Shown: positions 47,099 to 56,761 of the stretch, one piece after another
Position numbering within the stretch: position 1 is the first letter of the stretch
Layout: every line of letters begins with the position of its first letter
DNA from: Acinetobacter radioresistens DSM 6976 = NBRC 102413 = CIP 103788
GTDB taxonomy: Bacteria > Pseudomonadota > Gammaproteobacteria > Pseudomonadales > Moraxellaceae
Assembly (NCBI RefSeq): GCF_006757745.1
Contig: NZ_AP019740.1
Coordinates: 1,302,001-1,366,000, forward strand
Length of the DNA: 64,000 nucleotides
Reading direction: 5' to 3'
The notes under the pieces: model-generated
Database searches by the model: none
Told to the model about the DNA's origin: nothing
The model's input: only the letters and a program-made list of their open reading frames with translations
Program-made: the position numbers and the translations under genes

Positions 47099-47470
47099 TT
47101 AAAAAACCACTCTTATAGAAGTTAAAATATCCTCTATAGCTTGAAGTCTTCTAGACCTATATTGGTAATTAATTAGTTTACTAAGAAGTTCAGTATACTC
47201 AATAACTTTAAAGTCGAGTTGTTTAATGGAGAATCCTGCCATTAGATAACCATTTTCAATAAATGTAGATTTGTGTGATTTACAGAAATATTTAATCTTA
47301 TCTAGAGCATTAAACTTATCAAAATATAAAGATTCTTCAAAGAGGAAAAAATTAGAGAAAAAGTAAAGCCGCAACTCCCCCGCAAGCGGTTCTATTAGAC
47401 CATTTGACCTGGTTTACAAATTGATATTTTTAGCAAAAAGTTGAAGCCAATTTTGCCATTTATCAAATTC
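47099..47470 (-). pseudogene. Broken gene of unknown family
   Basis: The frame 47099-47470 reads EFDKWQNWLQLFAKNIN, a TAA (47414-47416), then NGLIEPLAGELRLYFFSNFF... and continues to SIRVVF. Only a TTG preceded by GGGGGAG could restart it, giving 91 residues. The readthrough continuity suggests a gene interrupted by a stop. No family is recognised. Confidence 0.45.
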
Positions 47471-47610
47471 TCTGCTAATTCATAAATATCAATACTTAAC
47501 TCTTATAAAAAACTGACTTGTATTCCTTTTTTAGGAAAATCTAAGCAGCATTACTAGAGTACTGTGTCTAACACGCTCTCTTATTTAGTTATTTTCTATC
47601 CTAATATTCG

Positions 47611-47823
47611 TCATTCTCTATCATCCATCAGCTTTCTAAAGTCTGAGTCCGGAAACTCAATCACATGTAGGCACTTACCATATAGACGTAAATAATATTC
47701 GCGTACAGTAGGCTTATGGTACTTTTCCTGGTCTTCTGAGGCTTCGACCTCGGCTATGTACTTCATAAGCTCAAAAGCCACTTGTTCTTTTGCCGTATGG
47801 CAAATTTCAGATTTGGTGGTCAT
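47611..47823 (-). CDS. Hypothetical small protein (70 aa)
   Basis: Unrecognised, charged, 70 residues (MTTKSEICHTAKEQVAFELMK...). A good SD (GGAG about nine bases upstream) supports translation. It is in the remnant-rich region. Confidence 0.55.
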   Translation of the reverse strand: MTTKSEICHTAKEQVAFELMKYIAEVEASEDQEKYHKPTVREYYLRLYGKCLHVIEFPDSDFRKLMDDRE

Positions 47824-47898
47824 TCTTTTTATTCTCCATAAATATTGAAATAGTATAGCTTCACAATTAACAGGTTTTATTGACTATTTATATGTCGA

Positions 47899-48123
47899 TT
47901 ATAATTTTATTATGCCGAATATTTGAACATTTAACACCCGAAATTTAACTACCATCTTTATAGATGAGATTTGCCAAACCCCGCCAATCACCTTGAATTG
48001 TTGTTCTTCTATTTCCTCAGCAGTTAATAAAACTTCTAGTACTTCGTAATAGTATCCGAAACAATCCTGACTGCACTCATCGGCAGAGGTTGTAAAGCCC
48101 AACATGACTAAATTTGCGCACAT
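47899..48123 (-). CDS. Doubtful hypothetical protein (74 aa)
   Basis: Open frame MCANLVMLGFTTSADECSQDC... with acidic helix LTAEEIEEQQ. No clear SD. It may be a remnant or a random open frame. Confidence 0.3.
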   Translation of the reverse strand: MCANLVMLGFTTSADECSQDCFGYYYEVLEVLLTAEEIEEQQFKVIGGVWQISSIKMVVKFRVLNVQIFGIIKL

Positions 48124-48375
48124 TGATCATAAAAAGAGAATGATGTGAGATGTCTAGCTAATTAATAAACACTAGAGCGTAATACATGCAAGAGTAACCC
48201 CCCCAACTGAGGGCTTTTTATAAGTTCAATCATTGGCCAAATAACATTGAATTAGTTGGCATAATTGCTAAAATGCAAACTGCTTTTTAACACTGTTTTG
48301 CAATTATTTTGCTAAAGTTTTGCTGGGTAAAATTTAAGCCATTATAAAACAGTAACTTATTTGTGGAAATTTTTA

Positions 48376-48867
48376 ATGCTCGATATTTATTTAACAGATG
48401 TTCAGAAACAAGTGCAATTTAAGGATTATCCAGGTGAACATCCAGTTAAATTTATTCTGAATTTTAAAAAGATCTTTCCTAGCGTGATGGAGCTGATTTT
48501 ACCCGTTTTACCGGATGATGAAGATCTGGAAAAAATGACTTGGGAATCAACAACCCAGGATTTTGAACTATTCAAGAAACTTTTGAATGGCTGGGGAATC
48601 ATTGAGCTGCGTTTAGGTGCTATTGCCAAATTTAAAGATAAAAAATTTGCAGATCAGTTAGTTAAAAAGACCCAAGCAAAACGTAAAGCTTTATCATTAG
48701 AGCATCCTGATTTATCAGATATAGATTTAGATTATCTATTTATGCATGAAATCCATGCTTTGATTGATGCCGAATTGGTAGAAGTGGGTGAAAAATTTTA
48801 TTTACCTGTTTTACGTGATAGCTGGAAATCACTTGTTTCAGACCGGGTTTTAATGGCAAAGCTATAA
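48376..48867 (+). CDS. Hypothetical protein (163 aa)
   Basis: Not recognised. ATG 48376 (MLDIYLTDVQKQVQFKDYPG) is preferred, with GTGGAAA upstream, over an in-frame TTG five codons earlier. It is a soluble, charged sequence with a Leu/Asp-rich middle (PVLPDDEDLEKMTWEST) and a C-terminal Lys/Leu segment. It is the first intact gene after the scar region. Confidence 0.75.
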   Translation: MLDIYLTDVQKQVQFKDYPGEHPVKFILNFKKIFPSVMELILPVLPDDEDLEKMTWESTTQDFELFKKLLNGWGIIELRLGAIAKFKDKKFADQLVKKTQAKRKALSLEHPDLSDIDLDYLFMHEIHALIDAELVEVGEKFYLPVLRDSWKSLVSDRVLMAKL

Positions 48868-48952
48868 TTTAAAAATGATTGAGAAAGGATAGCAACAGCT
48901 ATCCTTCTTATTTAAAGATAATTTATTCTTAAAATCAGAATAGAAAAATATT

Positions 48953-50155
48953 CTATAAGTTTACTGTTTTAAATGGTGCGCGTACCTTGCGATCATGCAG
49001 CAGATAATATAGGACAACACAAATAAGGGCCAGAAGACTACTTATAAAATATAACTGCGAGTAGTTTATATATTCCAGTAATTTTCCGAGTATATAAGGC
49101 CCAAATCCCAACCCTGCATCCAGAAAAATGAAAAAGGTTGAGGTAGCAAGCCCCATGCGGTCTAAACTGGTACTTTTAACAGCAATGGTCTGACACACTG
49201 ACTGAATATTTCCAAAACCTAATCCTAGTAAAACCGCACAAATTAGCAGCATACTTGCAGTTTGAACTTGGCTCAGCAAGAACAAGCCGAATGCTAAAAT
49301 TAAAATAGCCGGATACATGATGATATTTTCACCTCTTCGGTCCATTAAAGGGCCAGTAAAAGGACGAGAAAATAGTATCGCTAATGCATACATCAGGAAA
49401 AAAATAGAAGCCGCCTTAGCCAGATCTAAACTTTTTGCATAAAAATTAATAAAGGAAAGAACACCTGAATAGCAGACTGATGTTAATAGTACAATAATGG
49501 CAATCGGCACAGCACGCGGCTCAATAAACTGTGTAATCCAGCTAGATTTTGGAGGTGGAGCTGTTGCTGTTTCCTGTCTGCTTACTAAGTTGGGCATTTT
49601 TATACCTAGAGCAGTAAACAGGCAGCAGAATGCAATTATGCTTGAGAATATAAAAATTACATTATAATCAAAATTTAAACTAAGCCAGATTCCTAGAAAT
49701 GGTCCGATAGCAGTGCCCAAGGTGCTGCTCATACTATAATAACCAATACCTTCACCACGGCGAGACACTGGTAAAATCTGTGCAATCAGGGTTCCTAGAA
49801 CAGTAGAAGCTACACCCATTGTGAAACCATGAATAGCACGTACAAATAGTAAAAAGCCAATACCATATTCTATAAAATAAAGGCCAGAAAACAGGAAAAA
49901 TCCACTCAGGCCAGTAAGCAAAGTAAGCCTGTGTCCAAATCGAGATAAAAATTTTCCAATCAGCAGGCGCCCAAATAAGGTTCCTACAATATAAAGACCA
50001 GAAATCAGACCTGCCTGTGCGGTGGAAGCACCTAGTTCAGCGACTGCATAACCTACAATAACCACTATTAGAAGATAGAAAACCAGAATAAGCTGAAAGT
50101 TAATAGCACTGGCCAGAATAAAATTTCGGGTCCATAAGGGAGCACTGTCTTTCAT
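48953..50155 (-). CDS. MFS transporter (drug efflux-like)
   Basis: 400 residues with about 12 transmembrane helices. MFS signatures are GRLLIGKFLSRFGHR between helices 2 and 3, and SRPFTGPLMDRRGENIIMYP in the second half. Its ATG overlaps the MarR stop by 4 bp. The MarR-MFS pair suggests an exporter controlled by a local repressor. The substrate is unknown. Confidence 0.88.
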   Translation of the reverse strand: MKDSAPLWTRNFILASAINFQLILVFYLLIVVIVGYAVAELGASTAQAGLISGLYIVGTLFGRLLIGKFLSRFGHRLTLLTGLSGFFLFSGLYFIEYGIGFLLFVRAIHGFTMGVASTVLGTLIAQILPVSRRGEGIGYYSMSSTLGTAIGPFLGIWLSLNFDYNVIFIFSSIIAFCCLFTALGIKMPNLVSRQETATAPPPKSSWITQFIEPRAVPIAIIVLLTSVCYSGVLSFINFYAKSLDLAKAASIFFLMYALAILFSRPFTGPLMDRRGENIIMYPAILILAFGLFLLSQVQTASMLLICAVLLGLGFGNIQSVCQTIAVKSTSLDRMGLATSTFFIFLDAGLGFGPYILGKLLEYINYSQLYFISSLLALICVVLYYLLHDRKVRAPFKTVNL

Positions 50156-50589
50156 ATTGCACCTCTTTTGGAGTCTTGAAGTTGCTTCAACACTAATTCC
50201 AACGTGGCTCTTACAAGGGCCAGTTGTTCTGGTTCAATGTGCCGAATTAATGAATATTCAAATTGATCAATACAACTGCTGCATTGTTCAAACAGGGATA
50301 AGCCTTTTGAAGATAAAGTTAGCATTTTTTGCCGTTTATCTTCTGTATCAATTTGCTCCAGAAGCTCAAGCTCTATCAATATATGTATTCGCTTTGCAAC
50401 AGCAGGCTTGGAGATATTTAAATATTCAGCAATATCAATTGAGGTACATGAATGTTTAAAGTGAATGGTATGTAGTACCTGCCATAATGAATAATTCAAG
50501 CTGTAAGGTTCAAGAATGGTATTAATCTGATCACTCATCAATCTAGCCGAAACCAGAAGTGCAGAACGAAAAGTAGGAAGATTAGACAT
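50152..50589 (-). CDS. MarR family transcriptional regulator
   Basis: 145 residues, winged helix. The recognition region is SIDIAEYLNISKPAVAKRIHILIELELLEQIDTEDKRQKMLTLSSKG, with the typical DxRxxxxxLT pattern of MarR wings. It overlaps the MFS gene by 4 bp, so translation is coupled. It probably represses this operon. Confidence 0.88.
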   Translation of the reverse strand: MSNLPTFRSALLVSARLMSDQINTILEPYSLNYSLWQVLHTIHFKHSCTSIDIAEYLNISKPAVAKRIHILIELELLEQIDTEDKRQKMLTLSSKGLSLFEQCSSCIDQFEYSLIRHIEPEQLALVRATLELVLKQLQDSKRGAI

Positions 50590-50857
50590 ATAGTTAACTA
50601 GGGTAACTAAAATCTGATAATATAGTTCCGAGTTCAGTAAGAATCAAGGTCCTACTACATATCTGTTATAAGTTGTGTTTGGAAAGGTATTAAAAACAGA
50701 CCACATTAAGTTTTTAACTCAGGCCACTTTTAAAATATGTTTTTATAAACTATAGTAAGGAAAGAGTGAAAGCATACACAAAAAGTTGGAATTATTTTTC
50801 AATGTTTTTCATGCTTTAGCTTATCAATCGGAAACCCGTTCAGGTCGAGATTAAGCT

Positions 50858-51292
50858 TTGCTATTACGTGCTGGATTGTTGCTGGCCTTGGCAACAGTAT
50901 GTTTACAGATTGCAGTATTCTTGCAGCCATTATTACCGCAGCGATATCAGGTTGCGCCAGTCTGTGAGAAAATTACTCATGTATTACTTGCGCCTCCGCA
51001 CCAGCATGAGCTGTATTTTTCTTTGGATGACACATCACAGCACCGGTTTCTCTCTGATTCCTCAGTTTATGATCATGACAGCAGTCACCATGATCCTAAT
51101 CATCAATGCCAGTACTGTACAGTCTATGGAAATCTAGTTCTTCCCCCTTATTTAGATTTTAAAGAAATCCTGATTCGTATACAGATTCGTCTCATTACAC
51201 TTGAACAATTATTTCGGCATATCTATTTTAGTCTGCAAAGACTGTTCCTGCTTCCGCAGGGACGAGCGCCTCCTTTATATATTCCTGTCTAA
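50858..51292 (+). CDS. DUF2946-like small protein with CxxC and His-rich segment
   Basis: 144 residues from TTG 50858, the only early start since a stop lies two codons upstream; AGGTCGAG may be the SD. There is an N-terminal hydrophobic segment, then a His/Asp-rich stretch (DHDSSHHDPNHQCQYC) with a CxxC motif, then a C-terminal GRAPPLYIPV. This layout fits DUF2946 proteins, seen in metal-related contexts. The start is uncertain. Confidence 0.7.
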   Translation: MLLRAGLLLALATVCLQIAVFLQPLLPQRYQVAPVCEKITHVLLAPPHQHELYFSLDDTSQHRFLSDSSVYDHDSSHHDPNHQCQYCTVYGNLVLPPYLDFKEILIRIQIRLITLEQLFRHIYFSLQRLFLLPQGRAPPLYIPV

Positions 51293-51575
51293 ATCATTAA
51301 CTTAAACTTTAGGGTAATCATTACTCTAGACCAGTTTTATCTAAATTTAGAAAGAGAATAGTTATGTTATTACTATCTTCAGACGATACAGTACGGCAAG
51401 TTAAATCTATCGCATGGATTATTACCAATATCTTGCGTACAAAACAAAACATAAAGCCACATGCTTCTTTTGAACAATCTCAGTACTGTGAATTGATAAG
51501 CTTCTTTAAGCTCCAACCTCAACTTGTGCTTAACAATAACAATACAGTGCTCTGTAGAATAATATAGGTGAAGTA

Positions 51576-53021
51576 ATGGACTTAGGTTTAACAGCGCTTG
51601 AGCTTGCACGAATACAATTTGCCTTTACGGTTTCTTTTCATATCATTTTCCCCTCAATTACCATTGGGCTGGCAAGCTTTCTTGCTGTACTCGAATGGAG
51701 ATGGTTGAGAACCCGAAATCCAATTTTTCAAGATCTTTACAAGTTCTGGATTAAGATTTTTGCTGTAGCATTCGGTATGGGCGTAGTGTCCGGTATCGTA
51801 ATGAGTTATCAATTTGGTACCAACTGGAGTGAATTCTCACGTTTTGCAGGTGGTGTCACCGGGCCATTGCTGACCTATGAAGTGTTAACCGCATTTTTCC
51901 TTGAAGCTGGTTTCTTGGGTATTATGTTGTTTGGCTGGGGCAGGGTTGGTCCTAAAGCCCATTTCTTTGCCACTCTTATGGTCGCTCTAGGTACCTGTAT
52001 CTCAATGTTCTGGATTCTGTCTTCCAATAGCTGGATGCAGACACCTGCGGGCTATGCTATTGAAAATGGCATCATTGTACCGCAAGACTGGCTAGCGATT
52101 ATATTTAACCCCTCATTTCCATACCGTTTATTCCATATGGGAATGGCAGCTTTTCTGGTCTCAGCTTTACTGGTCTGTGCAACTGCAGCATGGCATCTGT
52201 TAAAGGGCCGTCGCGATGCTATGGTAAAAACTTCTTTCTCTATGGCACTCTGGATGTTGCTGGTGCTTGCCCCATTACAGATTTTCATTGGCGATATGCA
52301 CGGTCTGAATACTTTGAAGCATCAGCCAGCAAAGATTGCCGCAATGGAAGGACATTGGGAAACCAACCATAATGAAGGCATGCCACTTTACCTGTTCGGT
52401 ATTCCAGACATGGCAGCAGAAGAAACCAAATATGCGGTCGGTATTCCCAACCTAGGTAGCTTAATCCTGACTCACAGTATGGATGGTACCGTAAAAGGCC
52501 TCAAGGATTTTGCTCCAGAAGATCGTCCAAATTCTCTGATTGTATTTTGGAGTTTCCGGATTATGGTCGGTCTGGGCATATTAATGCTGTTACTGGCTTT
52601 AGGAGGGCTACTGCTACGTAAAGGTGGTCGTTTATATGAAAATAGAGGGCTACAATATTTTGCTTTAGTAATGGGACCGGCGGGATTTATAGCGCTGCTT
52701 GCTGGCTGGTTTACAACAGAAGTAGGGCGTCAGCCTTGGGTAGTATATGGCGTTATGCGGACTGCAGATGGCTTGTCGCCTGTACCGGCAAGTCAAGTGG
52801 GTCTGACACTAATCATTTTTGTAGTGGTTTATACGGTGGTATTTGGAATCGGCATTTATTATATGCTGCGTCTGATGCATAAAGGTCCGGAATTTGTTCA
52901 TGCAGATCCTGTCGATCATGGCGGACCGGGTCATTTTAAAACACCAATGCGCCCACTTAGTGCGGCTACTGAAAAAACAGACACAACCGATCAAGATACA
53001 AAGGAGAAACATCATGATTGA
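51576..53021 (+). CDS. cydA: Cytochrome bd-type ubiquinol oxidase subunit I
   Basis: 481 residues. An axial-heme His lies in VSFHIIFPSITIG and another in RLFHMGMAAF. GRQPWVVYGVMRTADGLSP is the conserved C-terminal signature. It is a membrane quinol oxidase that reduces oxygen to water. The length is that of the short Q-loop, CioA-like type. It is followed by cydB, whose start lies inside its 3' end. Confidence 0.95.
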   Translation: MDLGLTALELARIQFAFTVSFHIIFPSITIGLASFLAVLEWRWLRTRNPIFQDLYKFWIKIFAVAFGMGVVSGIVMSYQFGTNWSEFSRFAGGVTGPLLTYEVLTAFFLEAGFLGIMLFGWGRVGPKAHFFATLMVALGTCISMFWILSSNSWMQTPAGYAIENGIIVPQDWLAIIFNPSFPYRLFHMGMAAFLVSALLVCATAAWHLLKGRRDAMVKTSFSMALWMLLVLAPLQIFIGDMHGLNTLKHQPAKIAAMEGHWETNHNEGMPLYLFGIPDMAAEETKYAVGIPNLGSLILTHSMDGTVKGLKDFAPEDRPNSLIVFWSFRIMVGLGILMLLLALGGLLLRKGGRLYENRGLQYFALVMGPAGFIALLAGWFTTEVGRQPWVVYGVMRTADGLSPVPASQVGLTLIIFVVVYTVVFGIGIYYMLRLMHKGPEFVHADPVDHGGPGHFKTPMRPLSAATEKTDTTDQDTKEKHHD

Positions 53022-54018
53022 TTTATCTCTGATCTGGGTAGCCATTATTGGCTTGGGTGTATTGATGTATGTAGTAATGGATGGATTCGATCTGGGCATT
53101 GGTATCATGTTTCCCTTTATTCAAGGGGAACAGGAACGCGATGTAATGATGAATACCGTAGCTCCCGTTTGGGATGGCAATGAAACCTGGATGGTGCTCG
53201 GTGGTGCCGGGTTATTCGCAGCATTTCCAATAGTCTATTCCGCCGTGCTGTCTGCATTATATATGCCCATAATTTTGATGGTTGTGTTTTTGGTTTTTCG
53301 CGGAGTGGCATTCGAGTTTCGCTTTAAAGCTAACCGGACAAAACATTTTTGGGACAAATCATTCATTTTAGGCTCTTTGCTGTCAAGTTTTTTCCAGGGT
53401 GTGATCTTGGGTGCGTACATTCAGGGAATTAAAATTGCAGATGGCCGATATATAGGTGGTGCATTAGACTGGCTAACGCCATTTTCTCTGTTCACTGGAG
53501 TAGGTGTGGTCGTAATGTACGCAACTCTGGGCTGCGGTTGGCTCATTATGAAAACTGATCATGATCTACAGCAGAAAATGTTTCATTTAATGCCAAAAAT
53601 GCTAATCGCTTTACTGGTTATCTTTGCAGCTATTAGTTTATATACACCTTTTGCTCAGCCACTTATAGCAGAGCGCTGGTTTACTCAGCCGTATTTAACC
53701 TACTTCAGTCCGGTACCAATTCTTGTAGTAATCTTCACAGTTCTTGCTTTACGTGCTGTCAAGAAACAAAATGAACATAAGCCATTTATTTTTACTCTAG
53801 CGCTGGTTTTTCTGGCTTTCACTGGCTTCCTGATCAGTCTATGGCCTTACATTATTCCTTATGACGTAACGATCTGGCAGGCAGCAGCCCCACATAGCAG
53901 CCAGCTGTTTACATTGGTGGGCGCTGTAATTCTTATTCCGATTATTCTGGCTTATACCGGCTTGGCATATTGGGTATTCCGCCATAAAGTTCGGGTAGGA
54001 GATGAAGGCTACCACTAA
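53014..54018 (+). CDS. cydB: Cytochrome bd-type ubiquinol oxidase subunit II
   Basis: 334 residues from ATG 53014, which has AAGGAG upstream and overlaps the cydA stop by 8 bp. In-frame upstream codons lie within cydA and are not used. DLSLIWVAIIGLGVLMYVVMDGFDLGIG is the family N-terminus, and FRGVAFEFRFK is conserved. It is the partner of CydA. Confidence 0.95.
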   Translation: MIDLSLIWVAIIGLGVLMYVVMDGFDLGIGIMFPFIQGEQERDVMMNTVAPVWDGNETWMVLGGAGLFAAFPIVYSAVLSALYMPIILMVVFLVFRGVAFEFRFKANRTKHFWDKSFILGSLLSSFFQGVILGAYIQGIKIADGRYIGGALDWLTPFSLFTGVGVVVMYATLGCGWLIMKTDHDLQQKMFHLMPKMLIALLVIFAAISLYTPFAQPLIAERWFTQPYLTYFSPVPILVVIFTVLALRAVKKQNEHKPFIFTLALVFLAFTGFLISLWPYIIPYDVTIWQAAAPHSSQLFTLVGAVILIPIILAYTGLAYWVFRHKVRVGDEGYH

Positions 54019-54034
54019 CTAGAAGGAGGTTATA

Positions 54035-54142
54035 ATGAAGCTTTCAGAAAAGCAGTGGTTTGCAGTGTTATGGCTGGCGGGATTTTTCAGTCTGGTTTTA
54101 GTGGCCGGTCTATTTCGTGTCTTAATACAGCTTGCCTATTAA
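54035..54142 (+). CDS. Small cytochrome bd-associated subunit (DUF2474/CydX-like)
   Basis: 35 residues: MKLSEKQWFAVLWLAGFFSL then VLVAGLFRVLIQLAY, a single membrane helix. It starts 16 bp after the cydB stop with a strong AGAAGGAGG SD. Small third subunits of this size (CydX in E. coli, DUF2474 after cioAB) stabilise bd oxidases. Sequence and context point to the DUF2474 type. Confidence 0.75.
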   Translation: MKLSEKQWFAVLWLAGFFSLVLVAGLFRVLIQLAY

Positions 54143-54169
54143 TTGTACAGTTGGCAGTATGGTATTAAA

Positions 54170-54219
54170 AAGTGGTCTGTTTAAAACAGACCACTTCCAT
54201 TTAGTGCTTCAGACCACTT
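54170..54219. repeat. Repeated CAGACCACTT motif (inverted plus direct)
   Basis: AAGTGGTCTG (54170-54179) is inverted to CAGACCACTT (54187-54196), and a further direct copy lies at 54210-54219, 23 bp from the second. It sits between cydX and the next gene, possibly an operator or a hairpin terminator. Confidence 0.6.
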
Positions 54220-54280
54220 TCCCAGCAGTCTTCTCTATAGTGAAGCAGTAATATTTAAGGCCGATATTTTTGGAATAAGT

Positions 54281-55093
54281 ATGACTCCTTTGCTTGACCG
54301 AATTCTTCAGACGTTTCAAGCTACAGCTTCCGATCTTGATACTGTACTTCCTTTTTTTAATACCACTTCTGGCCAGATGATGGAGCAGAGTTTAGGCTAT
54401 GCTATCTATCAGCGCCAGAATTTTCCTGAATCTTGTGAATATGTACATATAGCCCAAATTGAAAATAAGCAGGAAAATATAGCTTATCTTTTTTCTCCAT
54501 TTATTCTTGCTGTTCTCCAGTACAAGACAAGTTGTTATTTACCTGTAAGCTCCGAGTTATGGTTAGGTCATTATTTAAATATAGATAATCTTCATTTTAT
54601 AAAACAAGAAAAATCTCTGGATGAAATGGGACTTTTTATTCAGATAGCACCACAGCAGTTAAACAGTGTGCAAACCAAGCTATACAGCCTATTAAGAGCT
54701 TTTCTTGATCCGAAACTTAGACAGCTGATTTTTATTGACCTTCAAAATTACGATGATAAAAATCTGAAAATGTTAGAGCAATCTCTGCATGCGAAGATTA
54801 TCTATCTGCCGTTTTCTAGTAGTAAACTGCAAATAACCAGGTCAAGCTTAGCTGGCTTATTAGGTAAGAAAAAAACTCAGTCGGCGGCAGAAATATGTGA
54901 GCTCATTGCTGAGACCAATGCAGAATTACTTAGTACCTTAAATAATAGCCTAAGTATTAATAATAATTTAAAGCTTATTCAAGACCTACTATATAGCGAA
55001 CATATTCTGGAAAAAATATCTGTTTATGAAGAATTTATAGACACTATTTTTAAACATAAAACCGAATTAACCAAGAGAGCCTCTTATGTCTAA
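54281..55093 (+). CDS. Hypothetical protein (270 aa)
   Basis: Unrecognised, mostly soluble and helical with no clear signal peptide. It reads MTPLLDRILQTFQATASDLDTVLPFFNTTSG, and a basic RSSLAGLLGKKKTQSAAEI follows in the last third. Its stop overlaps the next small gene by 8 bp (coupled translation). It lies upstream of the MocR regulator. Confidence 0.7.
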   Translation: MTPLLDRILQTFQATASDLDTVLPFFNTTSGQMMEQSLGYAIYQRQNFPESCEYVHIAQIENKQENIAYLFSPFILAVLQYKTSCYLPVSSELWLGHYLNIDNLHFIKQEKSLDEMGLFIQIAPQQLNSVQTKLYSLLRAFLDPKLRQLIFIDLQNYDDKNLKMLEQSLHAKIIYLPFSSSKLQITRSSLAGLLGKKKTQSAAEICELIAETNAELLSTLNNSLSINNNLKLIQDLLYSEHILEKISVYEEFIDTIFKHKTELTKRASYV

Positions 55094-55235
55094 AAAATCC
55101 TCCTCCAAGTTTCCTATTATTACAGTACTGATCAGTATTTTACTTGGCTGTATGTTTTTAGGATTCTTTTATCTGGCTGTTACTCAGGAACCGGAATATA
55201 TGCCTTCATATCAGAAAAAAATGGCGAATCAGTGA
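55086..55235 (+). CDS. Small single-pass membrane protein (49 aa)
   Basis: 49 residues. The helix PIITVLISILLGCMFLGFFYLAV is flanked by a Lys/Ser-rich N-terminus and a polar tail. It starts inside the preceding gene's end (8-bp overlap), so the two are probably translated together. Unrecognised. Confidence 0.6.
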   Translation: MSKKSSSKFPIITVLISILLGCMFLGFFYLAVTQEPEYMPSYQKKMANQ

Positions 55236-55288
55236 TAGCATTATAAAATAGTAGCCTCAGTAAATCTGGGGCTTGTTTCAGGTGACTA

Positions 55289-56761
55289 ATGAATAATAAT
55301 GAGTTTCTCCAGCGCGTTAAAAATGGGCTCAAACATAGCTCCGAAAGGCAGCTTACTCTTAAAGTCTTTCAGGTCATTAAGAATTTTTTACAAGAATCAG
55401 ATTATATTCAGGAATTTAAGTTTCCCTCTAGCCGCTTCCTTTCTGAAAGTTTGGGGATTTTACGGGATACTATTGAAAAAGCGTACGAACTTTTAGAAAA
55501 CGAAAAGCTGGTATATCGGGTCAAGGGTAAAGGGACTTTTAGTATTCCTTCTCAAATTCCACGTACTATTCAGGAAGAAAGCAACTTCAGCTTGCCTGAA
55601 CAATTGATTCAACTGGAGACTCTATTTTTTGACCAAAATCTGGATTTTTTCGCAGATGGTATGCCAGAGGTACGAAATTTTCCGTTTAAAAAATGGTATG
55701 ACACCGAAAAACTGGCTTTAGAGCAGAACGGATTAAATATCTTTTTAAAAGATAATACTCAAGGTCTTCCATTACTCAGACAGGAAATCGCCAATCTGGT
55801 TAATACACAGCGTCATAGCCGGGTACAACCAGAAAATATACTGATCGTAAATAGTACACAGCAGGCATTATATTTATGCGGACGAGTATTATTTCACCCT
55901 AATGACCGGGTGATCATGGAAAATCCTTACTATTCCAATGCCAGTCATCTTTTTAAAATGATGGGGCTAAATATACACTATTGTGATATTGATGCCCAAG
56001 GTTTAATGATTGAGCGGTGCCATCATTTAACTGATATTAAAGCTATTTATGTGACACCGGCAAGCCAGTATCCCACTGGAATACAAATGAGTATGCAGCG
56101 CAAAAAAGAAATTGTGGCATACGCCCGGCAGCAGAATAGTTTTATTATTGAAGATGATTATGATGCCCTACTTTTAAATAGATCTGAAAATGATGCAATA
56201 CTGGGTCTGGATTCCTGTCAGCGCACTATTTATATCGGGTCTTTTAGCAAATATATATTACCAAGCCTGCGTATGTCTTACATGATTTTGCCCAGTGCAC
56301 TGGTAGATGCCTTTACTCGTTATCGGAACTATATAGATGGCAGTGCACCTTCCCAGTATTTTCAAACCATTCTTGGGAAATTTATGCAGCGGGGTTATTA
56401 CGCTGAATACCTTACTCAAATGCAGCGGATCTATCACGAGCGTTATGAAGCCTTTATTTTTTATTTTCATCAGTATTTAAGTGAATTTTGTTTTATCCAT
56501 GAGAATTCGCCTGCAATGCAGGTTGCCTGTTACTTTAAAGAAAATTTACCTGATGAACTTGAGGAAAGTCTTGTCCAGGCGGCAGCACTCAAGAATATTA
56601 GTTTGACTCGTTTAAGTCAGTTTTATGCACAGCATCCGAGCTATGGGTTTGTACTGGGATTCAGCTCACTGAACCCGACAGAAATTAAGTCATGTATGCT
56701 GCAACTGCATGGCCTGATTACGACAGAACTGAAGCGAGTGAATAATATTATTGTTCCCTAG
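55289..56761 (+). CDS. MocR/PdxR-type GntR regulator with aminotransferase domain
   Basis: 490 residues. The N-terminal winged HTH (about residues 10-90, SSRFLSESLGILRDTIEKAYELLENEKLVYRVKGKGTFSI) is followed by an aminotransferase class I fold. The PLP lysine appears in GSFSKYILPSLRMSYM. MocR proteins sense PLP or amino compounds. Its end overlaps the LysR gene's end by 4 bp. The target is unknown. Confidence 0.87.
   Translation: MNNNEFLQRVKNGLKHSSERQLTLKVFQVIKNFLQESDYIQEFKFPSSRFLSESLGILRDTIEKAYELLENEKLVYRVKGKGTFSIPSQIPRTIQEESNFSLPEQLIQLETLFFDQNLDFFADGMPEVRNFPFKKWYDTEKLALEQNGLNIFLKDNTQGLPLLRQEIANLVNTQRHSRVQPENILIVNSTQQALYLCGRVLFHPNDRVIMENPYYSNASHLFKMMGLNIHYCDIDAQGLMIERCHHLTDIKAIYVTPASQYPTGIQMSMQRKKEIVAYARQQNSFIIEDDYDALLLNRSENDAILGLDSCQRTIYIGSFSKYILPSLRMSYMILPSALVDAFTRYRNYIDGSAPSQYFQTILGKFMQRGYYAEYLTQMQRIYHERYEAFIFYFHQYLSEFCFIHENSPAMQVACYFKENLPDELEESLVQAAALKNISLTRLSQFYAQHPSYGFVLGFSSLNPTEIKSCMLQLHGLITTELKRVNNIIVP

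Noticed and set aside
48195..48230. C-run / GAGGGC possible terminator
   Set aside because: Only a 3-4 bp stem can form; the structure is too weak to call.
51364..51567. 67-residue open frame just before cydA
   Set aside because: Only an AGAAAGAGA-type SD; the composition is not protein-like and the family is unknown. It may be a leader region but is not supported as a gene.
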